Source: Murinocardiopsis flavida (lineage in GTDB: Bacteria > Actinomycetota > Actinomycetes > Streptosporangiales > Streptosporangiaceae). Taken from it: a stretch of 64,000 nucleotides of DNA. Position 1 is the first letter of the stretch; every line of letters begins with the position of its first letter. Positions 51,615-58,931 of the stretch are shown here, in pieces. The DNA lies in contig NZ_PYGA01000013.1 in the NCBI RefSeq assembly GCF_003014485.1, positions 124,001-188,000 on the forward strand, read 5' to 3'. The translations under genes and the position numbers were made by a program. The notes below the pieces were generated by a model that was not told the DNA's origin, searched no databases, and saw only the letters and a list, made by a program, of their open reading frames with translations.

Positions 51615-53822
51615 ATGGCGGACCACACAGGCGGCCACAAGGGCGGTGGTGTGCATGCGGAAAACGCGGGGCACGCCGAGCACGAGGGCGGCCAGACGGT
51701 CCATGGGGCCCCCGATGGCCACGAGGGTCATAGCGGGCACGCGGGCGACGGTGACCACAGCGGGCACGCGGGCCACGACGACCACAGCGGCCACGGCAGT
51801 CACGGCGGGCATGCCGACCACAGTGGGCACGGCGGCCACGGCGGGCATGCGGGCCATGGCGATCACGCCGCCATGTTCCGCACCCGCTTCTGGTGGAACC
51901 TCGCCCTCTCCATCCCCGTGGTCTTCACCAGCCACATGATCGCGGGATGGTTCGGCTACCACGTCCCCGGCGCGCTCACCTGGGTCGCACCCGTCCTCGG
52001 TGTCGTCGTGTTCGTGTACGGCGGCTGGCCGTTCCTCAGCGGGGCGGTCGGCGAACTCCGCTCCCGCGCCCCGGGCATGATGACGCTGGTGGCGCTCGCC
52101 ATCACGGTCGCGTTCGGCGCGAGCCTGCTGAGTACCTTCGGTGTCGTCGGCATGGCGCTGGACTTCTGGTGGGAGCTGGTGCTCCTCGTCGTCATCATGC
52201 TGCTGGGCCACTGGCTGGAGATGCGCGCGCTCGGGCAGGCGTCCGGCGCGCTGGAGGCACTGGCCGACCTGCTCCCCGACACCGCCGAACGCGTCACGGC
52301 CGACGGCGGCGTCGAACAGGCGCGGCTCGCCGACCTGAACGTCGGCGACACGGTCCTCGTCCGCTCGGGCGGCCGGGTCCCGGCCGACGGCACCGTCACC
52401 GAGGGGCGGGCCGCCGTCGACGAGTCGATGATCACCGGTGAGTCCCGCACCGTCACCCGCAGCGAGGGCGACCGGGTGGTCGCCGGCACCGTCGCCACCG
52501 ACTCCGCTCTGCGCGTCCGCGTCGACGCCACCGGCGACGACACCACCCTCGCCGGGATCCACCGCCTCGTGGCCGAGGCGCAGGAGTCGCGGTCCCGCGC
52601 CCAGGCGCTCGCCGACCGCGCCGCCGCGCTGCTGTTCTGGTTCGCTCTGGTCGCCGGGGCGATCACCTTCGCGGTCTGGTCGCTCATCGGGGACTTCACC
52701 TCCGCCGTCGAGCGGACCGTCACGGTCCTGGTCATCGCCTGCCCCCACGCCCTCGGCCTGGCGATCCCGCTGGTCATCGCCATCTCCACGTCGATGTCGG
52801 CACGCGCCGGGATCCTCGTCAAGGACCGCCTGGCCCTGGAGCGCATGCGCTCCGTCGACACCGTCCTGTTCGACAAGACCGGCACCCTGACCAAGGGCGC
52901 GCCCGTCGTTACCGAGTTCGCCGCCGCCGAGGCCAACGACGAGGACCGCGTCCTCGCCCTCGCGGGGGCAGTGGAGGCCGACTCCGAGCACCCGCTCGCG
53001 AAGGCCGTGGTCCGCGCGGCCCAGGAGCGGGGGGACGTCCCGCGCGCCACCGACTTCCGCTCCCTCACCGGGCGCGGCGTGCAGGCGCAGGTGGACGGCG
53101 CCCCGGTGTCCGTCGGCGGCCCCGCGCTCCTCGCCGACAACGGGCTGTCCGAACCCGCCGGGCTCGCACCCCGCATCCAGGACTGGCGGGACACCGGGGC
53201 GACCGTCCTGTACGTCATCAGCGGTGGCGGCGTCGCCGGGGTGCTGGCGCTCGCCGACGAGGTGCGCCCGGAGTCCGCAGAGGCGGTGCGCGACCTCCAG
53301 CAGCGGGGCGTGCGCGCCGCGATGGTCACGGGCGACGCCCGCAACGTCGCCGACTCCGTCGCCCAGCGGTTGGGCCTGGACGAGGTGTTCGCCGAGGTCC
53401 TGCCGGAGGAGAAGGACGGGGTCGTCCGCGACCTCCAGCAGCGGGGGCAGCGGGTCGCCATGGTCGGCGACGGGGTGAACGACGCTCCGGCGCTGGCACG
53501 GGCCGACGTGGGGATCGCGATCGGCGCCGGCACCGACGTCGCCATCGAGTCGGCCGGTGTTGTGCTGGCCTCCGACGACCCTCGCGGCGTGGTGTCGGTC
53601 CGGCTGCTGTCGGCCGCCGGGTACCGCAAGATGGTGCAGAACCTCGCCTGGGCCGCCGGGTACAACGTGCTGTCGGTGCCGCTGGCGGCCGGGGTGCTCG
53701 CCCCGATCGGGTTCATCCTGCCGCCCGCGGTGGGCGCCATCGTGATGAGCGTGTCGACCATCGTGGTGGCCCTCAACGCCCAGCTGCTCCGCCGGGTCGA
53801 CCTGACGCCGGGTCGGGACTGA
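51615..53822 (+). CDS. copB: Copper-exporting P1B-type ATPase, CopB type
   Basis: About 735 residues. A His/Gly/Asp-rich N-terminus (about 1-85, DHSGHGGHGGH type) replaces the usual Cys-x-x-Cys metal domains. The core is complete: actuator TGES (MITGESRTV), the membrane motif IACPHALGLAIP with CPH at 376-378 that marks CopB, DKTGT with phosphorylated D420, SEHPLAKAV and GDGVNDAPAL. CPH pumps are linked with Cu(II)/Ag export. The ATG at 51615 has GGAGG 7 bp ahead; an earlier in-frame ATG at 51588 is less likely. Under the CsoR-like operator at 51561. Confidence 0.93.
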   Translation: MADHTGGHKGGGVHAENAGHAEHEGGQTVHGAPDGHEGHSGHAGDGDHSGHAGHDDHSGHGSHGGHADHSGHGGHGGHAGHGDHAAMFRTRFWWNLALSIPVVFTSHMIAGWFGYHVPGALTWVAPVLGVVVFVYGGWPFLSGAVGELRSRAPGMMTLVALAITVAFGASLLSTFGVVGMALDFWWELVLLVVIMLLGHWLEMRALGQASGALEALADLLPDTAERVTADGGVEQARLADLNVGDTVLVRSGGRVPADGTVTEGRAAVDESMITGESRTVTRSEGDRVVAGTVATDSALRVRVDATGDDTTLAGIHRLVAEAQESRSRAQALADRAAALLFWFALVAGAITFAVWSLIGDFTSAVERTVTVLVIACPHALGLAIPLVIAISTSMSARAGILVKDRLALERMRSVDTVLFDKTGTLTKGAPVVTEFAAAEANDEDRVLALAGAVEADSEHPLAKAVVRAAQERGDVPRATDFRSLTGRGVQAQVDGAPVSVGGPALLADNGLSEPAGLAPRIQDWRDTGATVLYVISGGGVAGVLALADEVRPESAEAVRDLQQRGVRAAMVTGDARNVADSVAQRLGLDEVFAEVLPEEKDGVVRDLQQRGQRVAMVGDGVNDAPALARADVGIAIGAGTDVAIESAGVVLASDDPRGVVSVRLLSAAGYRKMVQNLAWAAGYNVLSVPLAAGVLAPIGFILPPAVGAIVMSVSTIVVALNAQLLRRVDLTPGRD

Positions 53823-53970
53823 CCGCGCGGCGGGGGCGGGGCGAGGCGGGGACGGAACGGTAATCGACGGGTGGGCGGCCGCAACGCGGGGCCGCCCGCT
53901 CCGTCGTCCGGCCTGCGGAACCGCGGACCGGACGAGGGAGGGGGAGTGGGCACGCCCGAGATCAAAGGTC

Positions 53971-54075
53971 GGCAAGGGTGCTTATATCAGGCGCTCTCTC
54001 CGATTGAGCTACACCAGACCGAAGCCGGGACGGGAATCGAACCCGCGATCTCCTGAGCCCGAAGTATCCCTCGCC
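53971..54075 (-). ncRNA. Circularly permuted tRNA-like RNA (candidate)
   Basis: On the minus strand, an outer stem GGCGAGGG/CCCTTGCC encloses, in order: stem strand TCAGG, a 5-base variable loop AGATC, a T arm GCGGG-TTCGATT-CCCGT, an acceptor-like stem CCCGGC-TTCG-GTCTGG closed by a UUCG loop, TGTA, a D arm GCTC-AATCGGAGA-GAGC, G, and the partner strand CCTGA. The T loop and the D loop GG are canonical, so the tRNA elbow could form, but 3' and 5' halves are in reversed order and the anticodon loop is split by an open internal loop. No U33 is at the expected place, so ordinary decoding is doubtful. The 13-bp direct repeat CCCGAGATCAAAG flanks it (53955-53967, 54112-54124). It is not a standard tRNA gene; permuted tRNA precursor, tRNA-like regulator, or relic of recombination are open. 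Confidence 0.6.
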
Positions 54076-54369
54076 TGCGCACCGGGCGCGCCGCGTTCAT
54101 GGGGTGCCCCTCCCGAGATCAAAGCCGACCACGGAGGGGTTTTCAGATGAATGAAGTATCCGAGGTCTTCGCACCGGGAGGCGCACTCCGCACGATAACC
54201 CGCCGCACGGGTACGGCGCACCCGTGTTTTCCGCGCGGAGGGGTTCGTGCGGGGCGGTCCCGCGTAGTGCGGTCCGCGCTGCCCGGACCGGCGTAGTGCG
54301 GGTCCGGGCAGCGCGAATTGGCGCAGTGCGGCCTTCGCGCAGCGGTGGGGCGGCAGGCGCCGCCCCACG

Positions 54370-55251
54370 TCAGTCGATGATCGGGTCGTCGAGCACTTGG
54401 CCGAGCACCCGCCGCTGCGTCCCTTCGGGGTCGGGGCTGGACAGGCCGCCCATGGTCGCCAGCGCCTTCCACAGGGCCCACCCGCGTGCCCGTCGCCAGG
54501 TGTCGTCGGGCAGGCCGACGGCCTCCCGGAAGACCTTCCGCTCGGCCCCGGTGAAGTACGTCCAGGCCATGACGAGGTCGCAGGCGGGGTCGCCGACGCC
54601 GCAGGTGCCGAAGTCGATGACGGCGGACAGCCGCCCGTCGGTGGTGAGGAGATTGCCCACGGAGACATCGCCGTGGAACCACGTCGACGGGTACGGCCAG
54701 GCCGAGGTGAGCGCGCTCGCCCAGATGGCGCGGCAGGCGTCGAGGTCGAGGTCGGCGTCGTCCTTGAGCCGGTCGAGGGCGATGTCGACCTGGTCGCTGT
54801 ACGCGCTGGGGTGGCAGCCGCGGAAGAAGGAGTGGCGGCCGCTCGCCGGGCCGTGCTGCGCGGGGACCTCCCGGAGGGCGGTCAGGAGCCCCCCGAGATC
54901 GCGCGCCAGCTGGGACCGGTCGACGTCCGCGGCGGCTTCGACGGTGTCCCCGGGCAGCCAGCGCCGCACCGACCACGGATACGGATAGTCGGCCGATGGG
55001 CGGCCGGTCGCGACCGGTACGGGAACGGGGACCGGCAGGTGCTCGGCGAGTGTGGGTAGGCAGCGGTCCTCCTTCTCGACGGCTGCCACGTAGCCCTCGG
55101 CACTGGGCAGGCGTACGGCCAGGTCGTCGCCGAGTCTGAAGGTCCGGTTGTCCCAGCCTTGGCGTGCGACGGGACGGACGTGGAGGTCGCCCCACTCGGG
55201 GAACTGCGCGGTGATCAGGGAGCGTACGAGGTCGGCGGTGATGTCGTTCAC
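54370..55251 (-). CDS. Aminoglycoside phosphotransferase-family protein
   Basis: About 293 residues with the APH fold: QGWDNRTFRLGDDLAVRLP near 25-43, the catalytic loop TWFHGDVSVGNLL (HGD...N) and the metal site AVIDFGTCGVGDPACDL. The family includes aminoglycoside kinases and many kinases of unknown small molecules; substrate residues cannot be read, so resistance is not implied. The GTG at 55251 (VNDITADLV) is the probable start. It is alone on its strand, with the permuted tRNA-like element downstream and a TetR gene divergent. Confidence 0.85.
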   Translation of the reverse strand: MNDITADLVRSLITAQFPEWGDLHVRPVARQGWDNRTFRLGDDLAVRLPSAEGYVAAVEKEDRCLPTLAEHLPVPVPVPVATGRPSADYPYPWSVRRWLPGDTVEAAADVDRSQLARDLGGLLTALREVPAQHGPASGRHSFFRGCHPSAYSDQVDIALDRLKDDADLDLDACRAIWASALTSAWPYPSTWFHGDVSVGNLLTTDGRLSAVIDFGTCGVGDPACDLVMAWTYFTGAERKVFREAVGLPDDTWRRARGWALWKALATMGGLSSPDPEGTQRRVLGQVLDDPIID

Positions 55252-55464
55252 GCGCCTACTCTGCGGGAGACCCCGGGCGACGCGCACCACGTTTTCCGGG
55301 CCCCGCCGGAGACCTGCCCTGCGACGGCCTGTCCTGTACGGCTGCCGCTCCGCGCGAAGCGCGAGCGGGCCGTGAAGGCGTCCTCCTCGCGTTCGTAAAG
55401 TCGAGGAAGTTGGGGGCAGCGGTAGGCCGTGGGCCGGTCGGTGTCCTCGGGCGCCTGCGGTACG

Positions 55465-55503
55465 TTACAACGAGCACGGTAATTATTACACTAACCGTTG
55501 TAA
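55465..55503. promoter_or_regulatory. Inverted repeat and AT-rich promoter before the TetR gene
   Basis: TTACAACG at 55465-55472 and its complement CGTTGTAA at 55496-55503 are 23 bp apart, with TAATTATTA between, 17 bp upstream of the TetR start. Likely an autoregulatory operator and promoter. Confidence 0.5.
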
Positions 55504-55519
55504 TGTGGAGGGGTACGCG

Positions 55520-56170
55520 ATGGCAGCGAACCGGACGGCGCAGGGGCGTCCCCGCGGGGGACTGGCCGATAAGCGCCGGGCGATCCTGGCCGGCGCCCTG
55601 ACCGTGTTCGCGCGCGACGGGTACACCCGCGCGAGCATCGACGCGATCTCGGCGGAGGCCGCGGTCTCGACCCGGACCGTCTACAACCACTTCACCAACA
55701 AGGCGGAGCTGTTCGGGACCGTCATCCAGGAGAGCGCCACGAGGGCCGCCGAGGCCCAGATCGTCATCATCGACCGCTACCTGCGCAAGGTCACCGACGT
55801 CGAGGCCGACCTCATCGACTTCGGCACAGCATGGGTCTCCACCGTCCCCGAACTCGCCGAACACTTCTCCCTCGTGCGGCAGGTGCGCGCCGAGATCGGC
55901 CACATCCCGACCGAGGCGATCGACGCCTGGCAGGAGACCGGGCCGCGCAGGGTGCGCGGTGAACTCGCCCTGCACCTGCGCCGGGTCGCCGACCAGGGCA
56001 TCCTCGCCATCGACGACGCCGAGCGCGCCGCTCTGCACCTCATGGCACTGGTCTCCGCCGAAACGCACACCCGCCCCTACGCCGATCCCACCGAAGCGGA
56101 GACCGCCGCGACGGTCACCGCGGGCGTTCGGGCCTTCCTGCACGGCCACCTTGTACGAGACCGCGCCTGA
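55520..56170 (+). CDS. TetR-family transcriptional regulator
   Basis: About 216 residues: an N-terminal TetR helix-turn-helix (FARDGYTRASIDAISAEAAVSTRTVYNHFTNKAELF, about 32-66) and a TetR_C-type ligand domain (LVRQVRAEIGHIP, MALVSAETHTRPY). GGAGGGG lies 7 bp ahead of the ATG at 55520. It is divergent from the phosphotransferase gene, from which it is separated by about 270 bp containing the inverted repeat described at 55465. Its ligand is unknown; the phosphotransferase gene is a candidate target. Confidence 0.88.
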   Translation: MAANRTAQGRPRGGLADKRRAILAGALTVFARDGYTRASIDAISAEAAVSTRTVYNHFTNKAELFGTVIQESATRAAEAQIVIIDRYLRKVTDVEADLIDFGTAWVSTVPELAEHFSLVRQVRAEIGHIPTEAIDAWQETGPRRVRGELALHLRRVADQGILAIDDAERAALHLMALVSAETHTRPYADPTEAETAATVTAGVRAFLHGHLVRDRA

Positions 56171-56387
56171 CCACGGTTCAGCAGGGCCGAGGTCGTCGAA
56201 CCGCCCCGGGAGTCAGGGGCGAGGCGCCGGTTCGCGCTTCTTCAATCCGGGGGGTTTCGGCTTTTCGGGGTCGGTCCGTTTGCTGGGCGGCCTTGCCGAC
56301 GGGCCGCATTCGGTTGGTCTGTGGTGAAAAGCGGCAACGACGGCGGGAATGGGTCTGGGCCCCGGCGGCATCGAGCGCATTTCCCCG

Positions 56388-56447
56388 CTGATCTTGACAA
56401 AACCGTTCCCTTAGTCGCGATTGAGAGAACGGTTTTGTCAAGATCAG
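56388..56447. repeat. 21-bp perfect inverted repeat between convergent genes
   Basis: CTGATCTTGACAAAACCGTT plus C (56388-56408) and its exact complement (56427-56447) flank an 18-bp loop; with the adjacent TTCCCC/GGGGAA the arms reach about 27 bp with one base inserted. It lies between the TetR gene (end 56170) and the membrane protein gene (end 56507). It is far richer in AT than its surroundings and may be a small inserted hairpin, also usable as a terminator. No gene is seen in the rest of 56171-56506. Confidence 0.7.
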
Positions 56448-56506
56448 CAGGGGAACCGTGCCTGGAGCGGGCACTGGACCGCGGCCACGCGCCCGGCCGT
56501 TCGCGC

Positions 56507-56953
56507 CTATTCGCTCCGGGTGAGGGGCTGCTGCATCGACCACGCCAGCATCTGGCCGACGCCGCCGAACAGGGCCAGCCCCAGCGGCACATGCACGATC
56601 AGGCTGCTGGAGCCGCCCATCGCCGACTGCACGAACCCGAGGAGCAGCAGGAGCAGGCTCACGAACACGGGCCACACCGCGCCGCGGCCGGGCCGCCAGT
56701 AGAGGATGGCGACGATGAGTTGGATGAGGCCCGCGAGGTGCACCACGCCGGCACCGGTGCCGTGCAGGGCCTGCTGCCCCGCGACACCGTCGAGCAGGCC
56801 GCCGGCTGTCACGGCTTGCAGGAGGATGGCCGCCAGGTGGAGGGCGAGGATCGTGCGCATCGCGAGCACCCAACCGCGCGCGGGGTGCGTCGGGGCGGTC
56901 GGTGCCGCGGACTTCGATTCCGGTGGACCTTGTAAGGGAGCGCTGTTCGACAT
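56507..56953 (-). CDS. Four-helix membrane protein, unknown function
   Basis: About 148 residues: a polar start (MSNSAPLQGPPESKS) and four hydrophobic helices at about 30-50, 65-85, 88-108 and 115-135. I see no motif that identifies a family. Start at the ATG 56953 is probable; the frame continues to 57052. It faces the TetR gene with the 21-bp inverted repeat between. Confidence 0.65.
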   Translation of the reverse strand: MSNSAPLQGPPESKSAAPTAPTHPARGWVLAMRTILALHLAAILLQAVTAGGLLDGVAGQQALHGTGAGVVHLAGLIQLIVAILYWRPGRGAVWPVFVSLLLLLLGFVQSAMGGSSSLIVHVPLGLALFGGVGQMLAWSMQQPLTRSE

Positions 56954-57181
56954 GGCCACCAGCCTTGTCGCGGTGCCGCCGAACCGCGTCGCCCGGCGGA
57001 CGTCACTCCCACTACGCACCCGCGCGTAGACCCCGTACGACAGGGGAAGCACGCCGACGGACCGCCACCCCGCGGACCGGCGCTGCCTCTGATCAGACGC
57101 GCGGTCGACGGGCGACGACGCGTTCGCGGGACTCGGGGAACCCGGGTGCGAAGGGTCCGGTCGAGGCCCCCGCGAACGGCG

Positions 57182-57415
57182 TCACTCGGACTCGATCAGC
57201 GTCCGAAGGTGGCGTGCGCTCTCGGCCGTCAGGGTCCGGAACGGCGACCGGAGCTCTACCGCGGTCCAGTCCGGGAACACGTCGAAGTCGTCACCGAAGT
57301 CGATCACCAGCGATTCGTATTCGGACCGGCGTGAGTTCCGGAAACCCCGCTTTCTCGTCGGTGAAGGCGGCCGGAAGCGGGGAGATTCGGAGGAGGGTGT
57401 GCGGCTCGACATCAC
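57182..57415 (-). CDS. Small hypothetical protein
   Basis: About 77 residues: an Arg/Ser/Pro-rich start, then SEYESLVIDFGDDFDVFPDWTAVELRSPF and TAESARHLRTLIESE. The frame overlaps the stop of the upstream gene (57412) by 4 bp, which suggests coupling. I do not recognise a family and the Arg/Ser-rich start raises doubts that the first part is translated. If real it forms a two-gene unit divergent from the DUF5753 regulator. Confidence 0.4.
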   Translation of the reverse strand: MMSSRTPSSESPRFRPPSPTRKRGFRNSRRSEYESLVIDFGDDFDVFPDWTAVELRSPFRTLTAESARHLRTLIESE

Positions 57416-57738
57416 AAACCCCGCACCATCGGCTGCATGTCCGGCCGGTAGGGGAGTTCCCGGGACACATAGGCCGCCGCCGCGTACTCGTCTCCGATGG
57501 ACGCGACACCGGCGTACTGGACTCCCGCATGCTTGCCCGCCCCGGGGCGTTCGACGCGATGCCAGTAGGTACCGATCTCCGTCGAGCGCAGCGCCAAGAC
57601 CAGGTGCGCACGGCTGCGCGTGCAGTGGACCGCCGCAGCCGAGTGGTCAATTCGTATCGAATCCATCCGAAGCGGTTCGAGTGCGTGGATAAGCCTCGTG
57701 ATCGCGGCGGAAACGTCGGCGGGAATTTGTTTGTTCAT
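57412..57738 (-). CDS. Small hypothetical protein beside the DUF5753 regulator
   Basis: About 108 residues, start MNKQIPADVSAAITRLIHALEP, with RAHLVLALRSTEIGTYWHRV and VSRELPYRPDMQPM. No known motif. I chose the ATG at 57738; the frame extends to 57858 without a ribosome site. It is divergent from the DUF5753 regulator gene and may belong to the same defence- or development-related module, but this is only position. Confidence 0.55.
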   Translation of the reverse strand: MNKQIPADVSAAITRLIHALEPLRMDSIRIDHSAAAVHCTRSRAHLVLALRSTEIGTYWHRVERPGAGKHAGVQYAGVASIGDEYAAAAYVSRELPYRPDMQPMVRGL

Positions 57739-57829
57739 GCCAGCCACATTGTGACTCCGCGCCTGGACCGGCAATGACTTCCAGTAATCGAAGCATAACG
57801 GCGAAATAAGTAGTCGTGGGTGGTCGTTA

Positions 57830-57846
57830 TGGAGCATCGTGCTCCA
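57830..57846. promoter_or_regulatory. Palindrome at the start of the DUF5753 regulator gene
   Basis: TGGAGCA-TCG-TGCTCCA is a perfect 7-bp inverted repeat ending one base before the ATG at 57848. A repressor binding there would block its own gene; it also argues that the GTG at 57839 inside it is not the start. Confidence 0.5.
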
Positions 57847-57847
57847 C

Positions 57848-58648
57848 ATGGGAGACATGGGAACCTGGCAGGCGTTCGGAGCCGAAATTGCAGCGACCGC
57901 TAAGCGGGTCGGGATGTCTCAGGCGGAGCTTGGGCGTAAGACGGGTTGGTCCCGACAGCAGATATCGGCCCTGCAAAGGGGCACGCGAACCCCACAGAAA
58001 GGGCAGGTCGCGGCCATTGATGAGGCATTGGGACAGAACGGCGCATTGCTGCGGCAATGGTCGAATCTCATTGGCCGTAGCGACATGCCTTCGTGGTTCC
58101 GAAAAATAGCCGTCCTAGAGCGCACCGCCACAGACCTCACCGAGTTCCAACCGTTGGTGGTTCCGGGACTGCTACAGACTGAGCACTACGCGACCGCAAG
58201 CATCGGTGCCGGGGCGCTGGCGCCCCGAGACCTCGACTCGGTGGTGAAATCCCGCTTGGAAAGACGGGCCAACCTCCTCGACGGGGTCCGGCTCCGGTTC
58301 CTGATCAGTGAGGCGGCCATCCGAACCACGGTCGGGACCGCAGGGATCATGGCGGAACAGGTGCGGCAACTCATCACCCTTGCCGAACAGGACGTTCGTA
58401 TCGGGGTCCTGCCAGACGACATCCCCCAGCATCCCGCGCGGGTGCCCGCTCTGCGGCTGATGAGTTTCGCCGACCGGCCCCGGCTCGGGTACGTGGAGCA
58501 TGCTTTGGGAGGGGACCTGGTAGATGAGGAGGAGTTGATCAGTAGGTTGGACGTGTTGATGAGCGCGGTGCTTGCGGAGGCTCTCTCACCCAAAGCAAGC
58601 ATTGACCTACTTCGGAAGGTAGCGGCTGATTTCGATGCACTGGCATAA
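57848..58648 (+). CDS. XRE helix-turn-helix regulator with DUF5753 domain
   Basis: About 266 residues: helix-turn-helix VGMSQAELGRKTGWSRQQISALQRGTRTPQKGQ, then DUF5753 with FQPLVVPGLLQTEHYATASI, RLERRANLL and DVRIGVLPDDIP. The start may be ATG 57848 or 57857; both follow the palindrome. It overlaps the DUF397 gene by 14 bp. This is the third DUF5753 regulator in the window and, unlike the one at 28528, has an intact helix-turn-helix and a DUF397 partner. Confidence 0.88.
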   Translation: MGDMGTWQAFGAEIAATAKRVGMSQAELGRKTGWSRQQISALQRGTRTPQKGQVAAIDEALGQNGALLRQWSNLIGRSDMPSWFRKIAVLERTATDLTEFQPLVVPGLLQTEHYATASIGAGALAPRDLDSVVKSRLERRANLLDGVRLRFLISEAAIRTTVGTAGIMAEQVRQLITLAEQDVRIGVLPDDIPQHPARVPALRLMSFADRPRLGYVEHALGGDLVDEEELISRLDVLMSAVLAEALSPKASIDLLRKVAADFDALA

Positions 58649-58811
58649 GAGTTCGTACAGCGATCAGCAGGGCGGGAATTGCGTTGAGGTCGCCGAGACC
58701 GAGTCAGGCGCGTACGTGCGGGACACGCAGAACCGCGAGAATGCGACCCTCGCGTTCGGCGGAGCCGAGTGGGCTTCGCTCGTGGCCGACCTGAAGACTG
58801 GCGCGCTGTAA
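58635..58811 (+). CDS. DUF397 protein
   Basis: A 58-residue protein, too short for most length cut-offs: MHWHKSSYSDQQGGNCVEVA, then YVRDTQNRENATLAFGGAEW and a TAA stop. It matches DUF397 throughout, like the copy at 27308-27499. The start lies 14 bp inside the end of the regulator gene, so the two are co-translated. Expected to work with that regulator; mechanism unknown. Confidence 0.88.
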   Translation: MHWHKSSYSDQQGGNCVEVAETESGAYVRDTQNRENATLAFGGAEWASLVADLKTGAL

Positions 58812-58931
58812 CCCACCGCGAACCACGAGAGGCACCGGAGCCTCCTCCGGTGCCTCGTCCGGTCCTACCCCCCTGTGCCCTCTCATGTCGGCTCCTGCGC
58901 GGCACGGCGTCCTCGGACTGAGGTCCCGGTG

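Noticed and set aside
51567-53975. Open frame of 802 codons antisense to copB
   Set aside because: Shadow of the ATPase gene; composition is low-complexity and no motif is present.
53971-54075. Ordinary tRNA gene
   Set aside because: T-arm and D-arm halves are present but in reversed order, so no canonical cloverleaf can be drawn in the 5'-3' direction.
54009-54668. Minus-strand open frame running through the tRNA-like element
   Set aside because: It overlaps the phosphotransferase gene in another frame and the structured RNA; its sequence shows no domain.
55256-56149. Open frame antisense to the TetR gene
   Set aside because: Shadow frame; the TetR reading has a helix-turn-helix, a ribosome site and an operator.
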